DNA of 64,000 nt from Actinobaculum sp. 313 (lineage in GTDB: Bacteria; Actinomycetota; Actinomycetes; Actinomycetales; Actinomycetaceae). The position numbers and the translations under genes were made by a program. The notes beneath the pieces are model-generated. The model was not told where the DNA came from. It searched no databases and saw nothing but the letters and a program-made list of their open reading frames with translations. The stretch covers positions 2,046,001 to 2,110,000 of the forward strand of contig NZ_CP029033.1 of assembly GCF_003073475.1 (NCBI RefSeq). The letters run 5' to 3'. This document shows, one piece after another, positions 9,092-16,634 of this stretch (positions within the stretch are counted from its first letter, which is position 1; every line of letters begins with the position of its first letter).

Positions 9092-9105
9092 GTTGTATCA
9101 ACAAC
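9092..9105. promoter_or_regulatory. candidate TetR operator between exporter and regulator
   Basis: GTTGT-ATCA-ACAAC is an inverted repeat in the 132-bp divergent intergenic space. A direct GTATCAAC also occurs at 9078 and 9094. Position suits a TetR operator controlling both directions. Inferred from symmetry and place only. Confidence 0.35.
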
Positions 9106-9151
9106 GTGGCATACTGTCAAAGACCAACGGTCCGGAGAATGGAGACACACG

Positions 9152-9730
9152 ATGGCGCGACAGGCGCGCACCACCGAGAACCTCAAACAGCGCATAGCTG
9201 ATGCCCTGCTTGACCTGCTTGCCGAGAGGCCTCTCACCGAGATTTCCGTATGTGCGATCACTGATCGCGCCGACGTCGGCCGTGCCACATACTACCGCCA
9301 TTTCACATCCAAAAAAGAGGTGATCACCTACAAGTTGCAGACGATCTTCGAGCCGTTATTCGCCCCGGCAGGATCGTTGGCGGAATACGGCAGGCAGCAC
9401 AGCCCCACGCAACTCATCCTCGCCTACACGGAGCATCTACTGCACCACAAGGCCGCCCTGGAGACGATTTACAGCGCCGACCTCGGCTACATGCTTTTCG
9501 CCTACCTGTATTACGAGCGCGAGGCACAAGGTGACGACGACGTCGCGCGCTATCGCCACGCTATACGTGCCGCCATGCTCTTCGCCATTACTGACCAGTG
9601 GATCACTTCCGGATTCGCGAAGTCTCCGAGCGATCTCGCCCGTCTCCTCACCGTGGACGTCATTCCGTACCACGGTCATGCGAAGTTTCAGCCCGCTGCC
9701 GACCACGGCGATGCCCGCACCCCGCACTAG
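9152..9730 (+). CDS. TetR/AcrR family transcriptional regulator
   Basis: This 192-residue protein has an N-terminal helix-turn-helix at about residues 10-55 (LKQRIADALLDLL, then ISVCAITDRADVGRATYYRHF, the classic TetR recognition helix ending in YYRHF). A helical ligand-binding domain follows. The start is supported by GGAGA 9 bases upstream. It is divergent from the ABC exporter pair, the usual arrangement for a repressor of its neighbouring efflux genes whose ligand is the pump substrate. The effector cannot be read from the sequence. Confidence 0.9.
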   Translation: MARQARTTENLKQRIADALLDLLAERPLTEISVCAITDRADVGRATYYRHFTSKKEVITYKLQTIFEPLFAPAGSLAEYGRQHSPTQLILAYTEHLLHHKAALETIYSADLGYMLFAYLYYEREAQGDDDVARYRHAIRAAMLFAITDQWITSGFAKSPSDLARLLTVDVIPYHGHAKFQPAADHGDARTPH

Positions 9731-9746
9731 CCGCTAGTCGGAGCCG

Positions 9747-10457
9747 TCATGCAACCTGTCGCATTCCCGAAACAACAAGTTCAGCCGCCATCTCGTAGCC
9801 ACGTGGTCCCGGATGGAAGCCGTCGGTCGCCCAGAAGCCATCGACTAGGGGAACATGGGTCACGTCAATGTATGTGACTCTGCGCGAGGCGCACAGTTCC
9901 CGGCTGATCGCGGTCTGCTCATCCATACGGCGACCAAGTTCGCGACGCAAGGCGCGCGGCAGCTTCGGAGCATTGTGTAGCTGTCCAGCACTGCACAGCA
10001 CAGTCCGTGTGGCGCGCTCTCCCGCCATGGCAAGAACCGCATCCAGCTCGCTAGCCCATTCCTTGGCGTTACGTCCCGCCAGAATATCGTTTGATCCCGC
10101 CGAGAGGAATAAGACATCGGCGTGGCCACTCATCTCGGGCAGTAACCGGTGCCGGACTCGGCGCATGGTGGCACCGAGTTTGGCGTGGGTCTCCCATGCC
10201 ACCGGACGTTCCGTGTCGTTCGACAAACGCGCAGCGATGCGAGGAGTGAGTGAATCCGCTTGATCGGCAGTTCCACACCCGGCGACCAAGGAATCCCCCA
10301 CCGCCACGAGTCGAAGTACCTTGCGCGGTAACAAGCGGGTCTGGTCAACCGCGGTGACAATACCGTCGCGTGCTCCCGGTGGCTCCGGAGCGAGCTTGAC
10401 GTGGTCGCGCGCCCACATTGCTTCAGCCATGATGATCGGACGCTCAAGAAAGTTCAT
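9747..10457 (-). CDS. SGNH/GDSL hydrolase family protein
   Basis: About 236 residues. The family blocks are in order: GDSLVAG with the nucleophilic Ser (about residue 57), the Gly block in HAKLGAT, SAGSND with the Asn, and DGFHPG with the catalytic Asp-x-x-His. There is no signal peptide, so a cytosolic esterase or lipase is likely. Substrates of this family vary (acyl, acetyl or thioester) and cannot be inferred. ATG at 10457 is chosen; an in-frame TTG at 10484 would add nine residues, and the internal ATG starting MAEAMWARD is also possible. It is convergent with the TetR gene, 16 bp between stops. Confidence 0.85.
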   Translation of the reverse strand: MNFLERPIIMAEAMWARDHVKLAPEPPGARDGIVTAVDQTRLLPRKVLRLVAVGDSLVAGCGTADQADSLTPRIAARLSNDTERPVAWETHAKLGATMRRVRHRLLPEMSGHADVLFLSAGSNDILAGRNAKEWASELDAVLAMAGERATRTVLCSAGQLHNAPKLPRALRRELGRRMDEQTAISRELCASRRVTYIDVTHVPLVDGFWATDGFHPGPRGYEMAAELVVSGMRQVA

Positions 10458-10652
10458 GGTTCGCGATTCTACGCCGTCGGCCAAGAAACATATCGGGCCG
10501 AGGTGAAAATAACTCGCGTTTCACACCTAATGCCACTTGAGTTGCCGCGGGTACGCAGGCCAAGTGCGTGCGAAGGTCGCGCTACCCCGTCATAGGGAGC
10601 TGGCCCCGGGCATACGCAAAGGAACCCGGCCAGCGCGACCGAGGACGAAGCC

Positions 10653-10687
10653 GAAGAACTGCCCCGGGCGTACGGGCCCAGGGGCAG
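10653..10687 (-). terminator. intrinsic terminator after fumC
   Basis: On the minus strand CTGCCCC-T-GGGC and GCCC-GGGGCAG pair around CCGTAC, followed by TTCTTC, 37 bp past the fumC stop. A second hairpin (GCTGGCC..GGCCAGC, about 10599-10634) lies further on. The 10458-10723 gap holds no gene. Confidence 0.7.
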
Positions 10688-10723
10688 CTATATCACTCAC
10701 TTTCTACCGCAATAGCTGGCCGA

Positions 10724-12144
10724 TCATTCGTCAGCAGCGCTCGGATGGGTCATGTCAGCCGGCACCACCCATCGATCAAAGTCATCGGCCGAGAGGAAGC
10801 CCAACTCCAGTGCGGACTCACGTAACGAGATCCCCTTGTGGTGGGCGTTCTTGGCGATCTTCGATGCCTTGTCGTAGCCGATGTGGCGGTTAAGCGCCGT
10901 TACCTGCATCAGGTTGATCTCCAAGTTATGCGCGATTTTCTCGTTGTTCGGCTCAATACCCACCGCACAATGATCGTTGAAACTCACGCAGGTGTCACCA
11001 AGGAGCCGGATTGACTCCAGCACGCACCATGCCATAACCGGTTTGAACACATTGAGTTGGAAGTTGCCCTGTGATCCGGCGAAACCCACCGTCGCATCGT
11101 TTCCGAAGACCTTGGTGGCGACCATCGTCATTGCTTCACACTGAGTGGGGTTCACCTTGCCGGGCATAATCGAACTACCAGGCTCGTTTTCCGGGATGAG
11201 CAGTTCACCGATTCCGTTGCGCGGACCGGAAGCGTACCAACGCACGTCATTCGCTATCTTCATCAAAGCATCGGCCAGCACACGCAACGCGCCAGAAACC
11301 TGGACGAGAGCATCATGCGCCGACAGAGAGGCGAAGAGATTCTCGGCCTGCGTGAACTCAATCCCCGTCTCCTTCGAGATATACGAGGCTGCCAGCGGAC
11401 CGAAGTCGGGATGAGAGTTCAGTCCAGTTCCGACAGCTGTTCCGCCGATCGCGAGCTCGCGTGCACGCGAGTCGGCGTACTCAATTCCGTCCAACGCGAA
11501 GTCGATCTGGGCCACCCACCCGGAGATTACCTGCCCCAAGGTGATCGGAGTGGCGTCCTGCAAATGAGTGCGTCCAACCATCACCACATCTGCGTACTGC
11601 TCCGCCTTCGCCGCCAGGGTATCGCGCAGCACCCGCACCTTCGGGTACATATTGGCCAGCTCGCACACGACGGCGATATGCATCGCCGTCGGGAAGGTGT
11701 CATTGGACGACTGGCCACGGTTGACATGATCGTTCGGATGAACGGGACTCTTCGAGCCGCGCTCTCCTCCTGCCAGCTCAATAGCGCGGTTGGAAATCAC
11801 CTCATTTGCGTTCATGTTCGACTGGGTTCCAGAACCTGTCTGAAACACGACCAGGGGAAATTCCTCGTCCAGTTCACCGGAAATCACATCGTCCGCAGCG
11901 CGGGTGATGAGATCCGCGACATCGGCCGGAAGCTCTCCCAGTTCGCCGTTGGCTTGCGCTGCCGCCTTCTTGAGAATACCGAGAGCCCGTACCATCGGCC
12001 GCCCCCACACGAAGGTGTCACGTCCAATGTCGAAGTTGTGGAGGCTGCGCTCCGTCTGGGCCCCCAGTAGCGGACGGCCGGCACCTCTACAGTGCCCATG
12101 GAATCCGATTCAATACGCGTCTGCGCGCTGTTATCTGTAGCCAT
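10724..12144 (-). CDS. fumC: class II fumarate hydratase (frameshifted near residue 27)
   Basis: Reconstructed length is 473 residues. Class II fumarase converts fumarate and malate in the TCA cycle without an iron-sulfur cluster. Motifs are [10 protein letters not shown], the active-site [19 protein letters not shown] block in two parts, [10 protein letters not shown] with the catalytic His, and the signature [15 protein letters not shown]. The true N-terminus ([22 protein letters not shown], start 12144) lies in a different frame from the rest. Adding one base at the CCCCC run 12061-12065 restores [18 protein letters not shown], typical of the family. Without repair a shortened product would lack the first domain. 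It was probably broken by sequencing error. Confidence 0.93.
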
Positions 12145-12221
12145 GCCACAAGGTTACCCTGTTGCGGCGACGTGAAAACCGGTCTCCCGTCCCGGAAAAC
12201 AAAGCACTGATGCGTTGGAAC

Positions 12222-12262
12222 CCGGCAGAACCAGTCTCGACGGCCCCGGCAGAACCAGTCTC
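12222..12262. repeat. 24-bp-period direct repeat upstream of fumC
   Basis: CCGGCAGAACCAGTCTC occurs at 12222-12238 and again at 12246-12262. It lies 80-120 bp upstream of the fumC start, where an operator could be. The 12145-12482 interval has no other supported gene. Confidence 0.6.
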
Positions 12263-12482
12263 CACGCAAAACCAACTATCAGTTTGGGTTTACTCCTTGC
12301 CATTAGTCGACGCGCGGCGATATGCTTACATGTCTGTATCTATTGCAGATAGCGCGCAGGCTACTGCGTGTCGGCGTCTTAGCCGGCTATGTCGCGATGA
12401 CGCCTCCGGGCGGCGGCGCGCAAACTACGAAGCACATAGGCGTTGAGCCTCACCGCTCCGCCATTTGGAGAGAGGAAGAGAG

Positions 12483-12668
12483 ATGAGCACGAACAAGAAG
12501 AATACGAAAGACGTACATCTGGTCAATCAGGCGGCGGCCGAGTTGGAATCGGCTCGCACCGAGTTTGCCAGTCTTGGTCAGTCGGCATCTGCGTCCCGCG
12601 CGGAGCGTGCGCTGGCACGCCTGGCGGCCGCTGAGGAGCGCTGGCAGCACGTCAATCGCGCGGCATAA
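12483..12668 (+). CDS. small charged helical protein, unknown function
   Basis: The 61-residue ORF (MSTNKKNTKD... to ...WQHVNRAA) is preceded by a clear purine-rich Shine-Dalgarno (GGAGAGAGGAAGAGAG). It is rich in Ala, Glu and Arg and should form one long amphipathic helix. No family is recognised. A bidirectional terminator-like hairpin lies between it and the convergent sortase gene, which supports a real transcription unit ending here. Confidence 0.55.
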   Translation: MSTNKKNTKDVHLVNQAAAELESARTEFASLGQSASASRAERALARLAAAEERWQHVNRAA

Positions 12669-12705
12669 GCGGGGCCTGCCTGAGACAGGACGCTCTTGCG
12701 CACGT

Positions 12706-12745
12706 GAGTGGGTGCCCACCAATTCGATGGGTACCCACTCTTCTT
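12706..12745 (+). terminator. intrinsic terminator, possibly bidirectional
   Basis: GAGTGGGT-G-CCCA and TGGG-T-ACCCACTC form a stem followed by TTCTTAC. It sits between the small plus-strand ORF and the end of the minus-strand sortase gene. Confidence 0.7.
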
Positions 12746-13523
12746 ACCCGTCTTGGAGCCGGGCCTCATCAACCTCATTCATCGGAACGCGACTGCCACG
12801 TACCAACAAACGATGGGAGTTCGTTGCCCGCGGAGTCGTCGTCATCAAGGTCACATAGTCCTTGCCCTCAGTAATCGTAAGATCAGGGACCTTTTTGGGG
12901 AGCACAGTTCGGACCTGATCAACGCGGTAGGTGAGCGTCTGCCCGGCAACCTCAACAAGAATGACATCCTCTTCTTCCACCTTGTCCAGATGGTCGAATA
13001 GGGTGGCATCACTTCTCCCGGTGGCACCCGCGATAATCGTGTGCGTTGACGTCCCCCCGACCGGCAGGGAAGAACCAAGCACGTGCACAGCGCCATTCGC
13101 GCCCGGCCGACCGCCGCAGTCACGTCGCACTGGCAGATCAATTCCCGCCGCCGGAACCCGTACGCGTGCCAGAATCTCCGAGTTGGAGAGCTGCCCGGCA
13201 TAGTCCACATACTCGCCGTTCGTCGGCTCCGCATCCTTCTCGGAAACCTCCGCGAAAGGGTCGGAGATGCCACTACCATCTAGAGTCTGATTGTACGAAC
13301 GGACACGTACGAGCAGGTTCTCTCGCTCCGCCGGGTCGGTTTGCCCCATTGCAGCGCTGTAGCGAGCAGCTGCGCTTCTGTTTTGTGCGTTGTGGTAGTG
13401 CACCACAAGCGTCGAGTAAGCCAACAGCACCACGAGAATCAGCGCGAATACGGATGGCACGATCCATGCCGTCCATCCGCGCCTTATTGCCGACAACCGA
13501 TACACCCCGATACCTTCCGTCAT
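12744..13523 (-). CDS. sortase-fold protein lacking catalytic His and Cys (class C-like)
   Basis: The 259-residue protein has one N-terminal membrane helix (18-41), a class C-type lid motif DPF (88-90), and a sortase beta-barrel recognisable from RVRVPAAGIDLPV, SSLPVGGTSTHTIIAG, ATLFDHLDKV, LTYRVDQVRTVLP and DYVTLMTTTP. Compared with pilus sortases (SGHTGL, TLLTCTPY, NSHRLLVRG), the catalytic His is A167 and the nucleophilic Cys is T229. The Arg in HRLLVRG (R238) is kept. The C-terminal membrane helix of pilus sortases is absent. Transpeptidation by the known mechanism is therefore not expected. The start overlaps the stop of the P-type ATPase gene by 4 bp (ATGA), so the two are translationally coupled. 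Frame is intact throughout. Confidence 0.85.
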   Translation of the reverse strand: MTEGIGVYRLSAIRRGWTAWIVPSVFALILVVLLAYSTLVVHYHNAQNRSAAARYSAAMGQTDPAERENLLVRVRSYNQTLDGSGISDPFAEVSEKDAEPTNGEYVDYAGQLSNSEILARVRVPAAGIDLPVRRDCGGRPGANGAVHVLGSSLPVGGTSTHTIIAGATGRSDATLFDHLDKVEEEDVILVEVAGQTLTYRVDQVRTVLPKKVPDLTITEGKDYVTLMTTTPRATNSHRLLVRGSRVPMNEVDEARLQDG

Positions 13524-15139
13524 CTCCGCAATGCGCGGGTAGGCGCCAAGTGAAACCGTGTTTCACGCAGCGGCCGCCCGCGCCTGCCCGGAATCAAGCG
13601 GGCAGCGTTCAAGCCAAAAGCCAACTCCGAACCCACATGCACCAACGCGGGCACAATCGGTCCGAGTAATACACATGCCGCGAGCAGCATCCCGACACCG
13701 TCAACCGCAATAGTACCGACGAAATTGAAAAGAATAATCCGTCGTGCACGGCGGGCGATAGCGATCATCGTCGCTAGGTCACGCGGATCGGAACTGACAA
13801 GCACCACGTCGCCCGCCTCCCGTGCGACATCTGTCCCCGTGCCCATGGCGATCCCCATATCGGCAACCGCCAGGGCGGGAGCGTCATTCACGCCATCGCC
13901 AACCATCGCAACGCGGCGGCCTCGCTCCCGCAATCGCGCAATAGCCGCGTTTTTGTCGGTGGGCAGCCAGCTCGCCCTGACGGCATCAACCGGCAGTCCG
14001 AGCTCGTTCGCCGCATGCTCGGCGGCTGCGGCGGCCAGGCGCAGTAGTTCCCCTTCGTCGTCACCTCGCGCCGGAGCTACCCGAACTACCTGCGATGCAC
14101 CGCGCGTCAGCGTTCCCGTCTTGTCGAAGACAACAGTGCCGACCGCTGGCAGCTGTTCCAGGTGCGCCCCATCCTTGACAAACGCTCCGGTTCGCGCACA
14201 GCGGGCAATAGCGGCAAGCACAACCAGTGGCGTAGCAGCTGCAACCCCGCAGGCCCCGGCAACAATCACTACCGAGATCGTGGAATGTATATCTCGCGTC
14301 GCAATGTAGGTGACCACCGCGGCAGCCAGGGCGACGTACACAATACGAGCGGCGAGCCTCTCGGCGAGTCGCTGCACGGGCGCCCGCGATGACTGTGCTT
14401 CCCGTACCGCGGCAACGATGCGACCATACGATGACTCCTTGCCACTTCGCTCAACCCGAATCCGCAATGCGGCTTGGGTGATGGAGCCCACATAAACCCG
14501 CGAACCGGGAGCGACAGCAACCGGCATCGACTCCCCAGTAATCCGTGACTGGTCCACATCAGCCACGCCCATTTCGACGACGCCATCAACCGGTATACGC
14601 CCACCGGGAACCACGGCGATTAGTTGACCGGCGACGACGCGGTCACGTGGTATCTCATAGACACACGACCCTCCCACCACACGAACCGTGTCCGGAAGGA
14701 ATGACATCGGATTGGTCAATGCCTCCCGCCCACGATCCATAGAGAGGTCCTCCAGGATCTCGGCTGCGAGCACAAATACCGTGATGAGAAGGGAGGTCAT
14801 GCGCTCTCCCACCGCTGCCGCAGAAGCGGTGGCCAGCAACATGGAAAGCTCCATGCTCATACGTCGCGCGTGCATGTCTTCCAAAGCTTCACGCACAATC
14901 GGCCAGCAGCCGAGAATCAGACCACAGCCGACCGCAGCAACGGCAATCCATCTTTGCCAGGGAGTCTGCTCGATGACCCAAACGAGAATGGTAGTTACTA
15001 CAAGAGCACCCACTCGGACGAGATCACTGGTATCGATACGCGACCACAGTGATCTCTCCTGGTCATTGATGCCGCCCTCGCCGTCATTCGACTCTCTGGC
15101 ACGGAAACGGGGCCAACGATCAAGCTGAGGGGTTGCCAT
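13520..15139 (-). CDS. truncated P1B-type ATPase lacking the nucleotide-binding domain
   Basis: The 539-residue protein has membrane helices at about 40-80 and 95-130, the actuator-domain TGES motif (201-204), two helices around 265-310, phosphorylation motif D339-KTGT, and hinge GDGVND (414-419), followed by the last two helices. P1B pumps normally carry a nucleotide-binding domain of more than 100 residues between DKTGT and GDGxND. Here only 75 residues separate them, and the SEHPL-type motif is gone. The metal-site CPC of the sixth helix is replaced by G295-A296-C297, and there is no N-terminal metal-binding domain. The deletion is in frame and clean. A TetR gene precedes it and the degenerate sortase overlaps its end. 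Confidence 0.85.
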   Translation of the reverse strand: MATPQLDRWPRFRARESNDGEGGINDQERSLWSRIDTSDLVRVGALVVTTILVWVIEQTPWQRWIAVAAVGCGLILGCWPIVREALEDMHARRMSMELSMLLATASAAAVGERMTSLLITVFVLAAEILEDLSMDRGREALTNPMSFLPDTVRVVGGSCVYEIPRDRVVAGQLIAVVPGGRIPVDGVVEMGVADVDQSRITGESMPVAVAPGSRVYVGSITQAALRIRVERSGKESSYGRIVAAVREAQSSRAPVQRLAERLAARIVYVALAAAVVTYIATRDIHSTISVVIVAGACGVAAATPLVVLAAIARCARTGAFVKDGAHLEQLPAVGTVVFDKTGTLTRGASQVVRVAPARGDDEGELLRLAAAAAEHAANELGLPVDAVRASWLPTDKNAAIARLRERGRRVAMVGDGVNDAPALAVADMGIAMGTGTDVAREAGDVVLVSSDPRDLATMIAIARRARRIILFNFVGTIAVDGVGMLLAACVLLGPIVPALVHVGSELAFGLNAARLIPGRRGRPLRETRFHLAPTRALRR

Positions 15140-15213
15140 CCGCAGGTCCTTTCAGCGACTCATTGTGGAACTCACACCTATCGCAAAAAGATCTGCGTGA
15201 GCCCCACAAGGAG

Positions 15214-15951
15214 TCACCGAAGGAACTCAGGAGTTCTGGCGCCCCACAAGCCATCGATCACAAGATCGATCTTGCGATCCATCCACTCGAGCTGTGCATC
15301 AATCTGGTCGACATCGGGTGCCGTTCCCAGCAGCGTACCGCCATCGGGATCCAGGTAGCGTGCCCGCATCACGTCAATTCCAGCCGTTGTACGTGGCTCG
15401 TCTGCATCGGGATCGTCGTCGAGAGGCTCCGTTCCCTCCACGACGTACACGGCCGCTTCTTCCTCTTCCAAAGCCTGCCGCGCCTCCATTGCCTCCACAA
15501 CGCCGCGTGTGAAGATGACGGTGTTACCGATGAGATCGGCCGCCAACATCGCGTCTTCGCGGCTCAGACCGCCATCGACAAGGGCTCGCACGGCCCCCAT
15601 CGAACGCTGTGAGAACGGGCGACCAGTTCCCGGAATCGCCTGCAGTACGCGCGCAAGGCCCGGGTACTTCGCCATAACGTTCCAGAGCCGCTTTGCGAAC
15701 TCGCGGATCGCTTCATCCCACGCGGGCGGTAGATCGTCGAGATCTAGATCGTCCACCATGCGCTCCAAGCATTCCTGAAGCACATCATCACGCGAAGTAA
15801 TCACGCGATACAGGGCGGGGGTCCGAACATTCAATCGCTTAGCTATCCGCGCCAACGTGAAGTCGGCGATGCCAATATCCAGTGCTACCCGAATAACATC
15901 TTCACGGGAAAAGCCAGGCTTCGGACCCGTCTTCTTACGTAATGTTGTCAT
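15214..15951 (-). CDS. TetR family regulator (tetracycline-repressor-like)
   Basis: The 245-residue protein opens MTTLRKKTGPKPGFSRED and has a helix-turn-helix at about 15-55 (VIRVALDIGIADFTLARIAKRLNVRTPALYRVI split by the turn). The LNVRTPALYRV recognition helix resembles TetR proteins of the tetracycline class. A large helical C-terminal domain with an acidic insertion (LEEEEAAVYVVEGTEPLDDD) follows. ATG 15951 is taken since upstream codons are not conserved-looking. It lies 74 bp upstream of the P-type ATPase on the same strand, so it may regulate its own operon with the ATPase and sortase-fold genes. Confidence 0.85.
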   Translation of the reverse strand: MTTLRKKTGPKPGFSREDVIRVALDIGIADFTLARIAKRLNVRTPALYRVITSRDDVLQECLERMVDDLDLDDLPPAWDEAIREFAKRLWNVMAKYPGLARVLQAIPGTGRPFSQRSMGAVRALVDGGLSREDAMLAADLIGNTVIFTRGVVEAMEARQALEEEEAAVYVVEGTEPLDDDPDADEPRTTAGIDVMRARYLDPDGGTLLGTAPDVDQIDAQLEWMDRKIDLVIDGLWGARTPEFLR

Positions 15952-16634
15952 GCTATAAATCGCCGTTGACCATCCGCATTTACCTCTGCCTCTGGGCGGA
16001 AGCTCGTCGGCGCTCCTCTTGGTATTAAGACTACAGCCAGTAGAGGGTATTAAACGTACTAAAACCGCAGGTGTATCGGATTCGCTGGAAGGGTAACGTT
16101 GCAGCATAGGCGGGAAATCCGCTTGACTTACCGCCAAGATTCACAGTTAAGAAGACACCAGAAATTGCGATGTTGTTTCGATCACAAAGCCATAAACATC
16201 CGATATCTGGTCAGCTGCTTTTAGGACAGTCCGCAGGGCACACCCTGCAATGGAAAAATGTAAGGTGATTCAATGTCGAATCTTCCCGCTAACACAAGAG
16301 ATTCGTCTCCTCCCCTTCAACCGGAAATCCCGCAACACTAGAGAGAGACTAGCCGTCCTATACAATGCTTTAATGGGTCCTGCTCGATTTGTGTTCGCCA
16401 CATCCGCTAAGACAGGGGCGCACCGCAGCTGCTGGAGGTCGCACCGCGCATACCGCTTCCACACACACCAACCTTGCACGCATTCCCCCCGTCCACACTC
16501 GACTCAGGCATCCGCGTCTGGCGCCGGTCTGGTTCGCACCTTCCCCGTGAGGCTCGTCGGGATCGACTTGCAGTAGCGGGTACCTCGATCCCACGGCGGC
16601 GTTGCGTACCCTGGCGGCGCGGACAAGCAGGGAT
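15952..16634. other. 683-bp intergenic stretch without a supported gene
   Basis: This stretch is visibly less GC-rich than its neighbours in its first 400 bases. Short frames exist, such as a 22-codon one at 16273 with a weak AAGGTG upstream, but none has family features or a good Shine-Dalgarno with adequate length. It separates the TetR-ATPase-sortase unit from the end of the Hsp90 operon and may hold a decayed gene or promoter DNA. Confidence 0.5.

Noticed and set aside
16250-16576. 108-codon plus-strand ORF in the 16-kb gap
   Set aside because: No domain, erratic composition and no good ribosome site; left as non-coding.
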